Notes: generated from the letters alone by a model not told the origin. 64,000 nucleotides of DNA from Limonium bicolor (GCA_023374045.1 CM041776.1:116111793-116175792); one strand, 5' to 3'; shown: positions 24,721-35,327, numbered from the stretch's first letter. Numbers and translations are program-made.

Positions 24721-26604
24721 CAGTATTTGCATTTTCATTTCTGTTTTCAGTCCTCTCTTTTACCCATTACTTCCCCATTGTTCCTACACTTAATCCCACT
24801 TGTTTTAACACTAATTAAACCTCTTAATACACCCTAGTTCACTCCTAACTCTTTACACAATTCTATACTAATTCACTCACATAATTTTCCAAGTTTCTTA
24901 CAACACTCACCTAGTCTTTTCTTTAGTTGTATTATGCTACAGATTTTCCCACTAACACTCCTCTTCTACATCTCCCTCTTCTATTGACACTTCTAGCACC
25001 TCTAATGTATCTAGATTGCATTATCTATCTCTCTCAACTATCCTCTACCTATATTAATCAAAATCTGTTACAACATACATTATTCACCTGGTTTAAAATT
25101 CATTAAGTGTTCTAATTCTATATAAATTTTGACATAGCCTCCCCTATATTTTTACACTCTCACCACATATCCTAGTTCACAATTCAACACTTATTTCACC
25201 TGTTTCAATAGACATCAATATACAAGCCTTCATACACAATTTCCAAATGCTATACACTACTAAAAATTCCTGCACACTACTTCTCCTTCCCAATATGTTT
25301 GTAACAGTTTTTAAGTTGTTTTCAAAGGTTCGAAACACTTGCATTCTCTTACACATTATACTACTAATGCATTACCATTTTACAATACACATTCTCATTC
25401 TAAAAATCTGTTACATACTCATTTACAAAGCTATACAAAGATGAGCTCAATTACCTTGTTTTCTTCTTCTAGTTTCTTCCTCTTCTCGCTTCCTCCTCTC
25501 TTTCTCCACCGGTTCAGCAAACACTAATTCTCTACTCTACAACCCATATACATACACATTTCAATACACTAAAAACTAACCCTAACTATTATTAAGTTTT
25601 AAGTAGGTTTTAGGGTTTAGAATTTCTTTTACCTTCCAAGGGTGTAGGAGCTGTTTGGGTTGGCTCAAGAACAATATTTCCTCTCCTTCAACAAAGCCAA
25701 AATCGGCTAGAACACAAGGGGCCAAACAAGGGTTTAGTCAAATTTTCGTTTTGCCCACAAAGGCTAGAAAAAGGTGGAGTTTCAAGAAGATTTTTACCTC
25801 AAAAGAACAAGGAGAAGGAGGGCCTTCTAATGGTGGTGTTGAAGCTCCAAATGGGACATACCCATGAAAACGAAAGTTCTCCTTTTTGATTTTTGAAAAG
25901 AGGGAAATGTTGCTCTTGAGGAGAGGATGACAAGGTGTGTAATTTTACAATTTTTGGAAGAGCTTAAGGGGGGTTACAAGAGGAGAGAAGTAAGGATTTT
26001 GTGGAGGTTGCTAAATCTCCATTGATGTCGCATGGAGGAAGGAGGAATAGAGAGTGAGGAGAGATGGGTGTGCTTTACGTGAGTGAAGAGGAGAATGGGT
26101 AGGAGAGAGAGAGAGAATAAAGTGAGAGTGTAGTTACTTTAGTGTTTTTAATTCTTTTGTCTTTTACAAATAAAAGAAGTTAAGTGTGTGTGTGTGTGGG
26201 GAATGGAAATCGGACAGCACACAGACCCACAAGGGTTTTAAAAATTCTTTTTACAATATTGGACACACTAGTTTGGGTTATTTATATTTTCTACCCCACA
26301 ACTTCCCGTTTTTGATAGTTTTACTAATCTCTCGTTTTATTGCTTTTATTGGTCCTAAAGCTTCACTAATGTTTATTAATGATTATTTAGTTGACCAAAA
26401 TTGTTACGAGTCTATTTGACCCGCTTAAAGACGCGTTTTCCCGGTTACCTCGAAAAACGCACTTTAAGGTTGTTAGTGGTTTTAATCCATTTTAAGGATC
26501 CGTTTTCTTCGGGATTTGTTCCCTCATGATTATTTAAACTTAATTAAGCCTCTAAATTATTTATTAGCCTAGTTAATCACTATTTTTAATTACGGGGTAT
26601 TTCA

Positions 26605-27049
26605 ATCTACCCCCCTTAAGAAACTTTGCCCTCAAAGTTGCTCAGGGTTAATGGTTTCGGTAATTCTACTCATTAGGCAAACCAATTGCACTAATGTGTC
26701 TTACTACCACCTATGAGGTTTTCACTTTATTCCACATTGCAAATATACACACTTCACGCATCATACACAATCCAACATTTTTCATACATACCATTCCACA
26801 TTACGCAATACATCATTACCATTCACAATATGCATTACACATACATCATCCATCATACAAGTACATTCATACACTACACATTACACGTACATACACATAC
26901 CAATTCACTTACACTACATGTGCCATACAAAATCTGTTACAATACCTACACACTAAGCAATGCTTACCCCGAAGCAATGAAAAGGCAAAAGGGCTCTACC
27001 CCCTTAAAAGGGGTACGACCCGTACCCGTATCGCTAAATGCTAGACTCT
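26605..27049 (-). other. A2 3' untranslated region with polypurine tract
   Basis: On the minus strand AAGGGGGGTAGAT (26605-26617) directly precedes the LTR, as in A1. The rest is CATACA-rich and non-coding; open frames on the plus strand are low-complexity. Confidence 0.75.
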
Positions 27050-27856
27050 CTAGTCTATGAACAACTGTGGGTACTTAGCCTTCATGGCATCTTCCAATTC
27101 CCATGTCGCTTCTTCGACATTATGGTTTGACCATAGGACCTTCACCATTCGTATAGACTTATGGCGAGTGTCTCTGGTCTTCCTATCGAGGATTCTCACT
27201 GGGGTTTCAACATATCTCATGTTTGCCTCAATGGATAAGTGCTCGGGCTTCAACACATGAGAAGGGTAAGCAATATACTTCTTGAGTTGTGACACATGAA
27301 ATACATCATGGACACGCCCCAAGTCCTCCGGTAGTGCTAACCTGTAGGCTACGGATCCAACTCTTTCGGTGATAGTGTACGGCCCTACAAACTTTGGGCT
27401 TAGCTTGCCCTTCTGACCAAAACGGAAGACACCCTTTATAGGTGAAACTCGCAAGAACACTTGGTCGCCCACGGCGAACTCAAGGTCGTGTCGTCTCACA
27501 TCCGCATAGGATTTCTGTCTATCTTGGGCTGCCTTCATGTTAGCTCGGATTTGTTGCACTTCGGCTTGTACTTTCTCAAGGTACTCCGGTCCTATTATGA
27601 CCGCTTCGCTTGACTCATCCCAACACAAGGGTGTACGGCAAGGTCTACCGTATAGAGCTTGGAAAGGCGACATCTTAATCGAGGCGTGATAACTATTATT
27701 ATACGAGAACTCGATAAGGTGAAGCTTATCTAACCAACTCCCCTGAAAGTCCAAGGCACATGACCGAAGCATGTCCTCCAGTGTCTGGATGGTCCTTTCT
27801 GTCTGACCGTCGGTCTGAGGATGCAAGACGGTACTCAACTTCAATTCTGTACCCAA
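27050..27856 (-). pseudogene. A2 integrase C-terminal half and chromodomain
   Basis: Continues the integrase after a frame break. It starts with GTELKLST and carries the catalytic Glu in [10 protein letters not shown], the GPF/GPY-type module ([20 protein letters not shown]), [12 protein letters not shown], and a terminal chromodomain ([20 protein letters not shown]) with a stop at 27050. This stretch of 268 codons is uninterrupted, unlike the matching part of A1, which has two stops. The chromodomain at the integrase C-terminus places the family in the chromoviruses. Confidence 0.92.
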
Positions 27857-28637
27857 CGCTTCCCTTGTAGCTCTAGTATCTCGAAAGAAATCTGGTGTCG
27901 CGGTCAGATACTATAGTCTTAGGGACTCCGTGGTGTCTGATAATCTTCTTATCGAAAAGCTCAGCTAGCTTCACTACCTTCCAGGTGTCCTTCATCGGTA
28001 TGAATCTGGCAACCTTGGTAAGGCGATCGACTACAACCCAGATCATGTTGAGTCCTCCCCTAGCAGGTGGGAGTCCTACAAAAAAATCCATGGAGATATC
28101 ATGAAATTTCCACTCCGGAACTGGCATTGATTGTACCATTCCGCCCGGTCTACGGTGTTCAAATTTTACCTTCTGGCATGTTAAGCATCTCAATACATAC
28201 TCTGTCACATCCGACTTCATTCCAGACCACCAGAAGTACCTCTTCATGTCTTTGTACATCTTGGAGGCTCCCGGATGGACTGACAATGTGGAACAGTGTG
28301 ACTCTCGCAGGATGCGATCCCTTAGCTCAGCATTGCTTCGGGGGACGCATAGCCTGCCATTCAACCGAATCAAACCATCTTCATGTAGCTTAAAATCATA
28401 CTTTTTCTTCTCAAATGTACCATTCTCGATCTTGTGTCTGATTTCGGTTAGGTAAGGGTCGTTCAACTGAGCGTCTCGCACCTCGTCAACCAAGCTAGAA
28501 GAAGCGAGTAGCGAATGGAGCGAGTGTGCTCGACGGCTCAGGGCGTCGGCTACAATGTTTGCCTTCCCTTCCTTATACTGCAAGTTGATGTCATAGTCTG
28601 AAACAAATTCCATCCATCTTCTCTGTCTCAAGTTCAA
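27857..28637 (-). pseudogene. A2 integrase N-terminal half
   Basis: Same frame as the RT upstream. After the RNase H end (RRWMEFVSDYDINLQYKEG) come [14 protein letters not shown], the HHCC zinc domain (HCSTLSVHPGAS, RCLTCQ), the first catalytic Asp in ISMDFFVGLP and the second in VSDRDTRF, both present. Translation stops at a TAG just after FLSRY; comparison with A1 indicates a 2-base deletion at about 27870, after which the downstream half is read in another frame. Integrase would process and insert the cDNA, but this copy cannot make one continuous protein unless the deletion is a sequencing error. Confidence 0.92.
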
Positions 28638-30026
28638 TTCTTTCTATGTGAATACATACTGTAAGCTCTTATGGTCGGAGTAGATGGTGATGCTTACCCC
28701 ATAGAGATAGTGTCGCCATATGTTTAGGGCGAAGACAATGGCTCCTAACTCTAAGTCGTGAGTCGGGTAATTCTTCTCATGCTTTTTCAGCTGGCGGGAG
28801 GCATAAGCAACTACCTAGCCATGCTGCATGAGTACACATCCCATTCCTTTACCTGATGCATCACAGTATACGTCAAATCCCTCTGTGCCCTCTGCAAGAG
28901 TAAGGACGGGCGCTAAGGTCAATGAGTCTTTTAGTTTCTGAAATGATAGCTCGCACTCGTGTGTCCACACAAACGGTGCATCCTTTTTCATCAGTGTAGT
29001 CATGGGCTTAGCGACTTTCGAGAAGTCCCTAACAAATCTCCGGTAGTAACCGGCTAGACCAAGAAAGCTCCGAATATCGGTAACAGTCTTAGGTCTAGGC
29101 CATGATCGTACAGCTTCTATCTTAGAAGGGTCAACCGAGATACCTGCGCTCGAGATGACATGTCCAAGGAATGATACCTGATCAAGCCAAAACTCGCATT
29201 TGGAGAACTTCGCATACAGCTGGTTCTCGCGCAGTGTCTCTAGCACTTTCCTCAAGTGAGTTTCATGTTCCTCTGCTGATTTGGAGTATACGAGTATGTC
29301 GTCGATGAATACAACCACTGAAGTGTCTAACTGCTCACTGAATAGGCGGTTCATGAGGTCCATGAATTTAGCTGGTGTGTTTGACAAACCGAATGGCATC
29401 ACTATGAATTCGTAGTGGCCATATCTGGTACGGAATGCCGTTTTCTCGATGTCTTGTTCTTTGATTGCAATCTGATGATACCCTGAACGGAGGTCGATCT
29501 TGGAGAAGACTGAGGCTCCTTTCAACTGGTCGAATAGGTCGTCGATACGTGGTAGTGGGTATTTATTTTTTACTGTGACCGCATTCAGCTCGCGGTAGTC
29601 AATACAAAGTTGGAGACTACCGTCCTTCTTCTTCACGAAGAGGACCGGTGCTCCCCAGGGTGATACGCTCGGGCGTATAAACCCCTTGTCTAGAAGGTCT
29701 CTTAACTGCTCTTTTAATTCGGTCATTTCTGCAGGTGCCATGCGGTACGGTGCCCTAGCAATGGGACCGGTACCTGGCAGTAGATCAATCTCAAATTCCA
29801 CTACTCTCGGTGGTGGCATGCCGGGTAGCTCCTTAGGGAATACATCTGGGAATTCGGATACTATGGGTACATCGTCACTGAACTCTGGATCTCTCTCCAG
29901 GTCTTGCACATAACACAGATACACTTCTTGGCCCTTTCTGAGCTCCCGGTACATAGCCATGGCAGATATGAGTGTGGTCGAAGGCTCTCTCGGTCTCTGG
30001 CGGTAAGTAAGATACAGTAACCCCAA
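28638..30026 (-). pseudogene. A2 reverse transcriptase and RNase H
   Basis: A long Ty3/gypsy reverse transcriptase. Visible are [17 protein letters not shown] before the domain, then [57 protein letters not shown], and the catalytic [10 protein letters not shown]. This is followed by the [11 protein letters not shown] connection and RNase H ([10 protein letters not shown]). The RT core is intact through 28816. Two nonsense codons (TAG at 28813-28815, in place of a Lys codon, and TAG near 28644, in place of Gln) lie in RNase H. RT copies genomic RNA into DNA within the particle. Compared with A1 the domain order is identical. Confidence 0.94.
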
Positions 30027-30380
30027 AAGGACTCTTGAGCAGCAAACGATGCTCGGCGCAGAGGATTCTACCCTTGTGCCGCTCCAACCAATTCATTCCA
30101 ATGATTACGTCGAATCCAATCCATTGAATTCGATGATGGAAATGGGAAACGATTCGCCTTTGATTTGGATTGTGGCTGATTGATAATACTTCGTGCACTT
30201 TATTCGCTCCTTCGATGGGAGAGTAACCATGAAGTTCGGTAGCTCATCCGCATCTAGCTTCAACCTCTTCACAAAGGATGGTGATACGAAAGTGTGAGAG
30301 GCGCCGAAGTCGAATAACACATTGGCATCGATGCCATTTACTGGGAAGGTTCCCGTTAGAATGGTGCCGCTCTTGCTTGT
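29990..30380 (-). pseudogene. A2 aspartic protease with altered active site, frameshifted
   Basis: Retropepsin-type protease that would cut the gag-pol polyprotein. It starts around GTILTGTFPVNG with the active-site region VLFDFGASHTFVS. The usual D-S/T-G triad reads D-F-G here, an unusual substitution that should abolish activity. The downstream segment [15 protein letters not shown], the second conserved part, is in a different frame, so there is one shift at about 30110-30190 and another near 29990-30030 into the RT frame. It lies directly downstream of the AlkB segment. Confidence 0.85.
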
Positions 30381-30429
30381 GCTTCGGTGAGGATGCTCAG
30401 GTTACCTTCGGTACCGAGTCCACAACCTA

Positions 30430-30566
30430 TTGGATTCACAATTGGATAGGTATTGATGGTGGACACAAGTGGAATTAAATCAACATTGCTCTTTATTGAT
30501 AAACCAACCATCATACAAACCGCATCTCTAATACACGTTACTAATAGATTACATGATACTATGAAT
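30430..30566 (-). other. Sequence between AlkB stop and protease linker
   Basis: Non-coding tail after the AlkB reading frame. On the minus strand it holds CAATAAAG, which resembles a polyadenylation signal, but no poly(A) run follows. It looks like 3'-untranslated DNA carried along with the captured gene. Retrotransposon sequence resumes near 30430 with a GNLSILTEAQARA-like linker. Confidence 0.5.
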
Positions 30567-31305
30567 TTAATACTTCCTAAAGGTAAGGTTCAGGCGTCCT
30601 GGTTTCATGTGTGTGCCATTGATTATTGCCGGTGGTGCCGTATTCAGCTTGATCTTGTTGATCCCGTGATACAGCATCCTAGAGTTTCCACCCATGATTA
30701 GGACATCTCCTGATCTCAATACCAGTTTCTCTGCGAGGTCCACACGCTTCTGCTCGCTATACAGAAATACGACGTCATCACCAATGGACCAAGACACTAC
30801 GGGCACTCCTTGTTCAAGAGATTCCGCTGTCTCATCCCTGTATTGGTGTAACCCAAGTCGTCCTTCTTTCTCATAGAAGTTGATGATACAAAGGTCCGCT
30901 TCAAGTGCGGGGATCGGTTCAGGTTCACATTGTTGTGCTAGTTCTACTGCTTGTGTGATGAGTGTCTGAAACTCTGGTGGTATTGTCGGTGGCGTCGCTC
31001 CATCTCGTGTTCGTGTCTCCTGGTATGTCTTGGTATAAGGATTCCAGTCCTTTCCCAAGCACATCATTTTCAGCTTCATCTTCGCTCCACCGGGGAATTC
31101 GGGTGTGTAAAATCCACCTTGACCGTTCCTAGCTCGTTGCATCGTCGGATGATTGAGATTTGCGCTTTGGGTGTCAGGTATCCCTTTAATAAGATCATAC
31201 CTGGTCGGAGGACCTGACACTGTTTTGGTGTGGTCGTGGTTGGTGATGTCGATCTCTCTTGATTCAAGTTTACCGGTATCGGGTAACAGATACTAAAGCT
31301 TCCTA
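30567..31305 (-). pseudogene. Captured ALKBH1-type (AlkB) 2-oxoglutarate/Fe(II) dioxygenase domain
   Basis: About 245 codons resembling plant ALKBH1-type proteins, which oxidatively demethylate nucleic-acid bases using Fe(II) and 2-oxoglutarate. In order: SFSICYPIPVNLNQ, LRPGMILLKGYLTPKAQ, GGFYTPEF, MMCLGKDWNP, NFYEKEGRLGLHQYRDE, VVSWSIGDD, SGDVLIMGG, YHGINKI and the terminal RPGRLNLTFRKY. The distal His and the Arg expected to bind 2-oxoglutarate are present. The HxD iron motif reads H-Q-Y, because a TAC codon occupies the Asp position. A frameshift near 31130 splits RRCNELG from GQGGFYTP. There are no introns within the domain. It lies in the same orientation as gag-pol, between zinc knuckle and protease. 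This copy is probably inactive as an oxygenase. Confidence 0.88.
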
Positions 31306-31458
31306 TGGGTACAAATTTCGTCTACGGTGAGTACTAGTTTCAACTACTTCATTTCATGCTTGATACACATTTCATTTTATTTACTCATGCATTCACTCAT
31401 ACAATTACTCTACTACTTAGACGTGCTACTTCAAGGATTAAAGGTTTAGATTATTACC
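31306..31458 (-). other. Possible intron between gag tail and AlkB
   Basis: On the minus strand the gag tail ends GGCCCAG followed by GTAATAATC, a good splice donor, and the AlkB exon is preceded by CCCATAG, a usable acceptor. The stretch between is AT-rich and has no coding similarity. Splicing would join gag to AlkB. This is inference from splice-site appearance only. Confidence 0.4.
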
Positions 31459-31803
31459 TGGGCCGGACTTAGAACCGGACCCATCACGGTCTATGACGTG
31501 AAGGACAGGGTGCCTCTGAGGTGCACCCCGCGGAGGTCCCCGGGATCCCGATCCCCTGTGGTGCCTGCTGGGTTGGTGCATCGCCAGATGCAACCTCCTT
31601 GCCTTCCCTGTTGTTTGTAGTTCTGGAAGTTCCCCCTTTGCTTCCCATTCTCTGGGCACTTGTTCGCTGTGTGTCCCAGCTTCTGGCAGTTGTAGCATTT
31701 GATGTCTCTCCCATAGCAGTCCTTGCCGGGATGGTCTAGGTTGCACTTTCTGCACACATGGTGCGGCCATCGGCGAAGGTTTTGGCGGCACCGGAGCTAG
31801 AAC
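31459..31803 (-). pseudogene. A2 gag zinc-knuckle region
   Basis: Encodes a CCHC knuckle, CYNCQKLGHTANKC, preceded by a VCRKCNLDHPGKDC segment, as in gag of Tekay-type elements; it binds the genomic RNA during packaging. The reading frame changes shortly after the knuckle, and several frames are open over the GC-rich tail. The tail ends at the possible donor at 31458. The predicted reading frame across the upstream junction does not join cleanly, so at least one indel is present. Confidence 0.85.
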
Positions 31804-31886
31804 CTGAGGTTAGAGGGTTAGCACATGTGTGCGCGGATATACTAGATACATTACTTATACGAATACAAATTGGATTAGGAATTTAC
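31804..31886 (-). other. Possible 83-bp intron in A2 gag
   Basis: Minus strand: donor CCTAAGG|GTAAATTCC, a branch-like GTGCTAACCC and acceptor TAACCTCAG|GTTC in the right order and spacing. The stretch is AT-rich compared with its flanks. Removal would join two gag-like coding stretches, but the frame after joining is off by one or more bases. Confidence 0.45.
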
Positions 31887-32164
31887 CCTTAGGTGGGTGT
31901 GATCTCAGTGGCTTGGCCGCCACCGGTGCAGAATAACCAAGCTGAAGAAGCTCAGCTGGTTTGCCCTGCTCAGCATGGGCACTGCTCTCACCCTGGGATT
32001 TCTTTTGGGATTGCTGAAAGAAATTCCCTTTCTCTTTTTCCAGCTCTTCCCCTGGTTCTGCTCCTCAGTGCTGGTGTTTTGTTGTTGGCTTTGCGCTTCA
32101 GCGCGGTCTCTTCATCCCTTTACTGGCAAGTGATTTCAACGCGAGAAGCCGCGTGATAACACTC
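31887..32164 (-). pseudogene. A2 gag middle segment, degraded
   Basis: GC-rich coding-like stretch between the two possible introns. It begins ECYHAASRVE, reaches an in-frame TAA, and after a frame change reads FFQQSQKKSQGESS and later QLGYSAPVAAK, the low-complexity hinge typical before the zinc knuckle. Stops and shifts make it non-functional as it stands. Confidence 0.6.
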
Positions 32165-32286
32165 CTGAAATCTCAGGTATTAGCCGGGATTCTCATTTAG
32201 GAAAGGATAAGGAAAAGATTCAAAGAATTCAAGGAATTTAAGGAATTCAAGGAATTAAATTGGTACTAGAGGTTAACTGATATTAC
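32165..32286 (-). other. Possible 122-bp intron in A2 gag
   Basis: Minus strand: CCCTTCAG|GTAATATCAG looks like a donor just where gag similarity ends at TSLQ, and GAGATTTCAG|GAGTG like an acceptor where it resumes with ECYH. The enclosed DNA is AT-rich with GGAATT repeats. Splicing would keep the frame for at least 14 codons. Confidence 0.45.
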
Positions 32287-32952
32287 CTGAAGGGAGGTAA
32301 TTCTCGTGTAGCCCATACCGTACCGAAGGCGATGGCTCAGACCGCCATAGAAGCGATCGACCAACACCTGGCCGGTGTATCCTAGATTGGGAAGAAGGCG
32401 GAGGATAGAAGTGAAAGTATGGTAGTACTCGTCGACAGTCATCTTCTCTGTCATTTTCAAGGCGTCCAGCTCTAGCCTCTTCTTAGTCTTTACATGCTCA
32501 GGGTAATATTTTGAACGGAGGAGGGATGCAAAGGAATCCCAGTCGAATGTGGGGTCACTGACGTGCTCGTGCTTAACCAGCTTCCACCAATCCATAGCAG
32601 CATCCTTTAGGTAGTAAGCAGCAACTCTGACTCGAACTCCAGCAGGAGCTTCGAGTGTTTCGAAAGCCGTCTCCATCTCGGAGATGTAGGCCTCGAGCTT
32701 AGCCGGATCACTCTCGCCCCTAAAGCAGGGAGGGCGGAGTTCCGCTACAGCTTTTATCCAGTTTGCTTCTCTGGGAGGTGGGGGAGGGATTGGCCCCGCT
32801 TGAGTTTGTTGGTTTTGCAAGGATTGTTGTACAGCTTGGATTACTTGTGGTAGCATCTGCGCTACCGTGGCGGTGACGATCTCAGCTATCGTCTGCGCGC
32901 CGGGTCCGTCATTGCCCCCTCCTCTAGGGCGACCTGGACCTCTTCCTGACAT
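32266..32952 (-). pseudogene. A2 gag N-terminal and capsid part
   Basis: Retrotransposon gag, the structural protein of the virus-like particle. The ATG at 32950-32952 opens MSGRGPGRPRGGGNDGPG, followed by IAEIVTATVAQMLPQVIQAV and a Pro-rich linker. The capsid-like segment has PPCFRGESDPAKLEAYISEM, VAAYYLKDAAMDWWKLV and FASLLRSKYYPEHVKTKKRL, and ends RYGMGYTRITSLQ. About 229 codons are open without interruption. Upstream in-frame codons to 33057 belong partly to the inserted Athila-like LTR and are not gag. The inserted element begins 44 bp upstream of this ATG. Confidence 0.9.
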
Positions 32953-33000
32953 CTGAATATTCAACAGTTTCATTAGGCTTGCAAGATTTGACTCAAGGTC

Positions 33001-34746
33001 TGATAAGTGTCCAAATGAGCATGTTTTATAGGTGTATTTCATATATAATATTAGCACTTTTCTTGCTCATTTCTCCACTTCGGTTAGTTTTCCTCTAGTT
33101 TATGTTTTATGTTTATCTCACATAATTATTGGTTTAACATGAGGAAAACCAAGCAGGAGTGAAGCCAGGAGTGAAGTAGACGAAGAGACGAACGCATAGA
33201 CGCAAACGGCTCAGAAAACGGGGTCCAAACGAAGAATCTAGAGCCGGTCGAAGTTTGAAGGAAAATAGGTCACGGTCACACTTGTGACCGCCTACACAAC
33301 CGCCTAAAGTAGAGGCGGACAACACCCTTGCAACCGCCTTATAAATAGGCGGACAAGAGGAGGATGTTAGGCGGACAAGGAACATACAAACCGCATGAAT
33401 TAAATAAGACAACCGCATGGCATTTGGGCGGTAGCCAAGGCGGATGACTCAGGGTCACCAGCAGTGGAGTCCGCATGATATTGAGGGCGGACGCAAGAGA
33501 GGACAGTCAGGCGGACAACAGAGGAGAGTCACAACCGCATGAGTTCTAGGCGGACGCCAATGAGGTCACGAAGCGGACGTGACTAAAAATGAAATGCGAC
33601 AGTTTCTTCTCCGTTTCTTCCTCGCGTCGACCTGTCTGCAACTTGCTACCATATCCATTACCAGTCGGCGCTTATTTTCCTCACGCGTCAACTCTGTCCC
33701 CTGCAATAAATGAGCAATCAGTGAGCAAATCTTATCCAGCTCTTTCCACCGCCTCAATCCATTCTTCAACTTGCTCACACGTCTGTCTATCTTCAAACCT
33801 TCGCTTCCTCTATATAAAAACACGAGCCTTCTGCTCAGAACACATCGACCACCCATACAATCCATCCACGACCCAACATCCACTTCACCACAAACCTCAC
33901 CATCTCATTTCTTTTCTCCCGCCTTCTCATTTTATTTATTTCACATTCCACCACATCACCTCTAGTCCTACGTATACAAAATAGCAGAGCGAGATGGAGT
34001 GATTACAGATGATTCTATTACTCTTGTTTCTGTTTTTCTATTTAATATGTTAGGCTAGTAGTTACGTATACTGGGAATGGTTATTATGTGTTTGTATTAA
34101 TTATGCATTATTTTTACTGGTTTATTTAAATACAGTTTGTTACGTTCCAAAGGTTATCTCGCACCTTTGTAATAAATGTCATGAGTTTATTAAATTGCTT
34201 CCTAAGTCTATTTTGATCGGACCGGTGATAAATAGATAGGTTAATTAAGACGTAAAACTGGAGGAAACTTGTTATGATTTAATAAGTTAGTATTCAGTTG
34301 CAAATGTAATTCCTCAAATACTCCTCTGCCGTTTACAGGATTTTGCTTGAGTTTTCATCGGACCTTGCATTACAGGTAAACGAGTTCTTTTGAGTCTATG
34401 ACTTAGACCTTAAGAAAATAACAGGAACCTTGCCAAATTATTAAACCAGTAGAGATAGCTTAATTATGCAGATTATAATAACCTGACCCAGAGTTCCATT
34501 TAATTTATCTGTTAACTTAGTTTATTTTATCTTTTCTTTTTATTTATATTACAAGTCAATTAATCCCCCCTCTTGTGACACGCTTAGGTACTATTATATG
34601 TATATTAGTCCCACGGTTCGACATCCGGTCGCTTACATTTCACTAACCACGACCGGGATTTGTTTGCAGCCCGACGTTTATTTTGAGTTTTAATTTCTTT
34701 CTTTTAATTTTATACCAGTTAAACCACTCACGATATTACGTCTGCA
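33001..34746 (+). repeat. 5' LTR of plus-strand Athila-like element (1746 bp)
   Basis: Contains many GGCGGAC and CCGCATG words (33285-33585), a TATA box TATATAAA at 33811-33818, and a run of AT-rich DNA after it. Pairs with 37127-38876 throughout, differing by scattered substitutions and short indels. Confidence 0.94.
33285..33585 (+). repeat. GGCGGAC/CCGCATG motif cluster in LTR
   Basis: About a dozen copies of (A)GGCGGAC or its near-complement CCGCNT/CCGCATG at irregular spacing. The 3' LTR repeats it at 37405-37700. The same motif type appears again in the leader at 34978-35125 and in the minus-strand Athila-like LTRs. Confidence 0.82.
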
Positions 34747-34749
34747 AAA

Positions 34750-34767
34750 TGGCGCCGTTGCCGGGGA
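34750..34767 (+). other. Primer-binding site, tRNA-Asp type
   Basis: TGGCGCCGTTGCCGGGGA, complementary to the 3' end of plant tRNA-Asp, three bases after the LTR end; the usual primer site for Athila-type elements. Confidence 0.92.
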
Positions 34768-34913
34768 CTAGATTTATTCTAGTCCCTAAGCCCCGGATTA
34801 TTCACTTGTTATATTAGAATATTTTGTCTATATTATTTTTGTTTGTTGTTTATATTAATTATCTTTATATTTTGTTTATATTAATAGTATGTTAATTTTC
34901 TAATCTTGTTTCG

Positions 34914-35294
34914 GTAAGTAACGTTTGTTTCGGTGAGTACGTGAAGAAGAAGAAGAAAAAAAAAGCGAACAGAGGCTCGTCCGCCTCATTTCCATGCGGA
35001 CGCCCAGGCGGTCTCAAATATCCGCGTCCGCCTCGATTCCGCGCGGTCTCCACGCGGACGCCACTAGCCGCAGCGCACCCGCGTCCGCCTACCATTAAAG
35101 CGGATGTCCAAGCGGACGTCCCTCTATTTAAAAAAAAAACGCTGCATTCTGTTCTTCCCCAAACTTCCTCAATTTTCCAGTTCAACCCGCAGACGACATT
35201 GAGAAGAACAAGCTCGCGACTCCAGTCCATCTCCGTATCACTTATATTATTATTCTGTTTGTTTTTAATCATTTTATTTTCTAATCTGTTTCAG
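34914..35294 (+). other. Possible 381-bp leader intron
   Basis: TTTCG|GTAAGTAAC is a strong donor and CTAATCTGTTTCAG|TAG a strong acceptor. The words TTTTCTAATCT, TGTTTC and GTAACGTTT/GTTACGTTT occur at both ends, so a partial duplication is an alternative. The segment contains the CGTCCGCC motif cluster (34978-35125). No transcript evidence is available. Confidence 0.4.
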
Positions 35295-35327
35295 TAGTTA
35301 CGTTTAATATACAAAACACAAAAAAAA

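Larger units (their letters stand above)
22944..26604 (-). repeat. 3' LTR of A2 (3661 bp)
   Basis: Plus-strand ends are TGTAACACCCC and GGGGTATTTCA. It matches the right LTR segment by segment, apart from the latter's insertions and its larger palindromic cassette. It contains an AT microsatellite and a three-unit palindrome cassette. Open frames such as 25655-25867 recur in the other LTR only because the LTRs are copies. Confidence 0.93.

Noticed and set aside
25655..25867. 70-residue frame, identical again at 53431-53643
   Set aside because: The identity is explained by the two LTRs of A2 being copies; no domain, and the A1 LTR has no matching frame that I can see.
26694..27060. Tyr/His/Thr-rich frames
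   Set aside because: CATACA-rich 3' untranslated DNA of A2; no domain and opposite to the gene strand.
30430..31458. AlkB segment as an ordinary processed retrogene or Helitron/Pack-MULE cargo
   Set aside because: No poly(A) run, no target duplication around it, no Helitron CTRR end or MULE terminal repeats found at its borders. Capture into the element itself fits better.
34941..35297. Lysine- and proline-rich 118-residue frame
   Set aside because: It translates the CGTCCGCC motif cluster and an A-run; no homology, and it crosses the possible intron acceptor.
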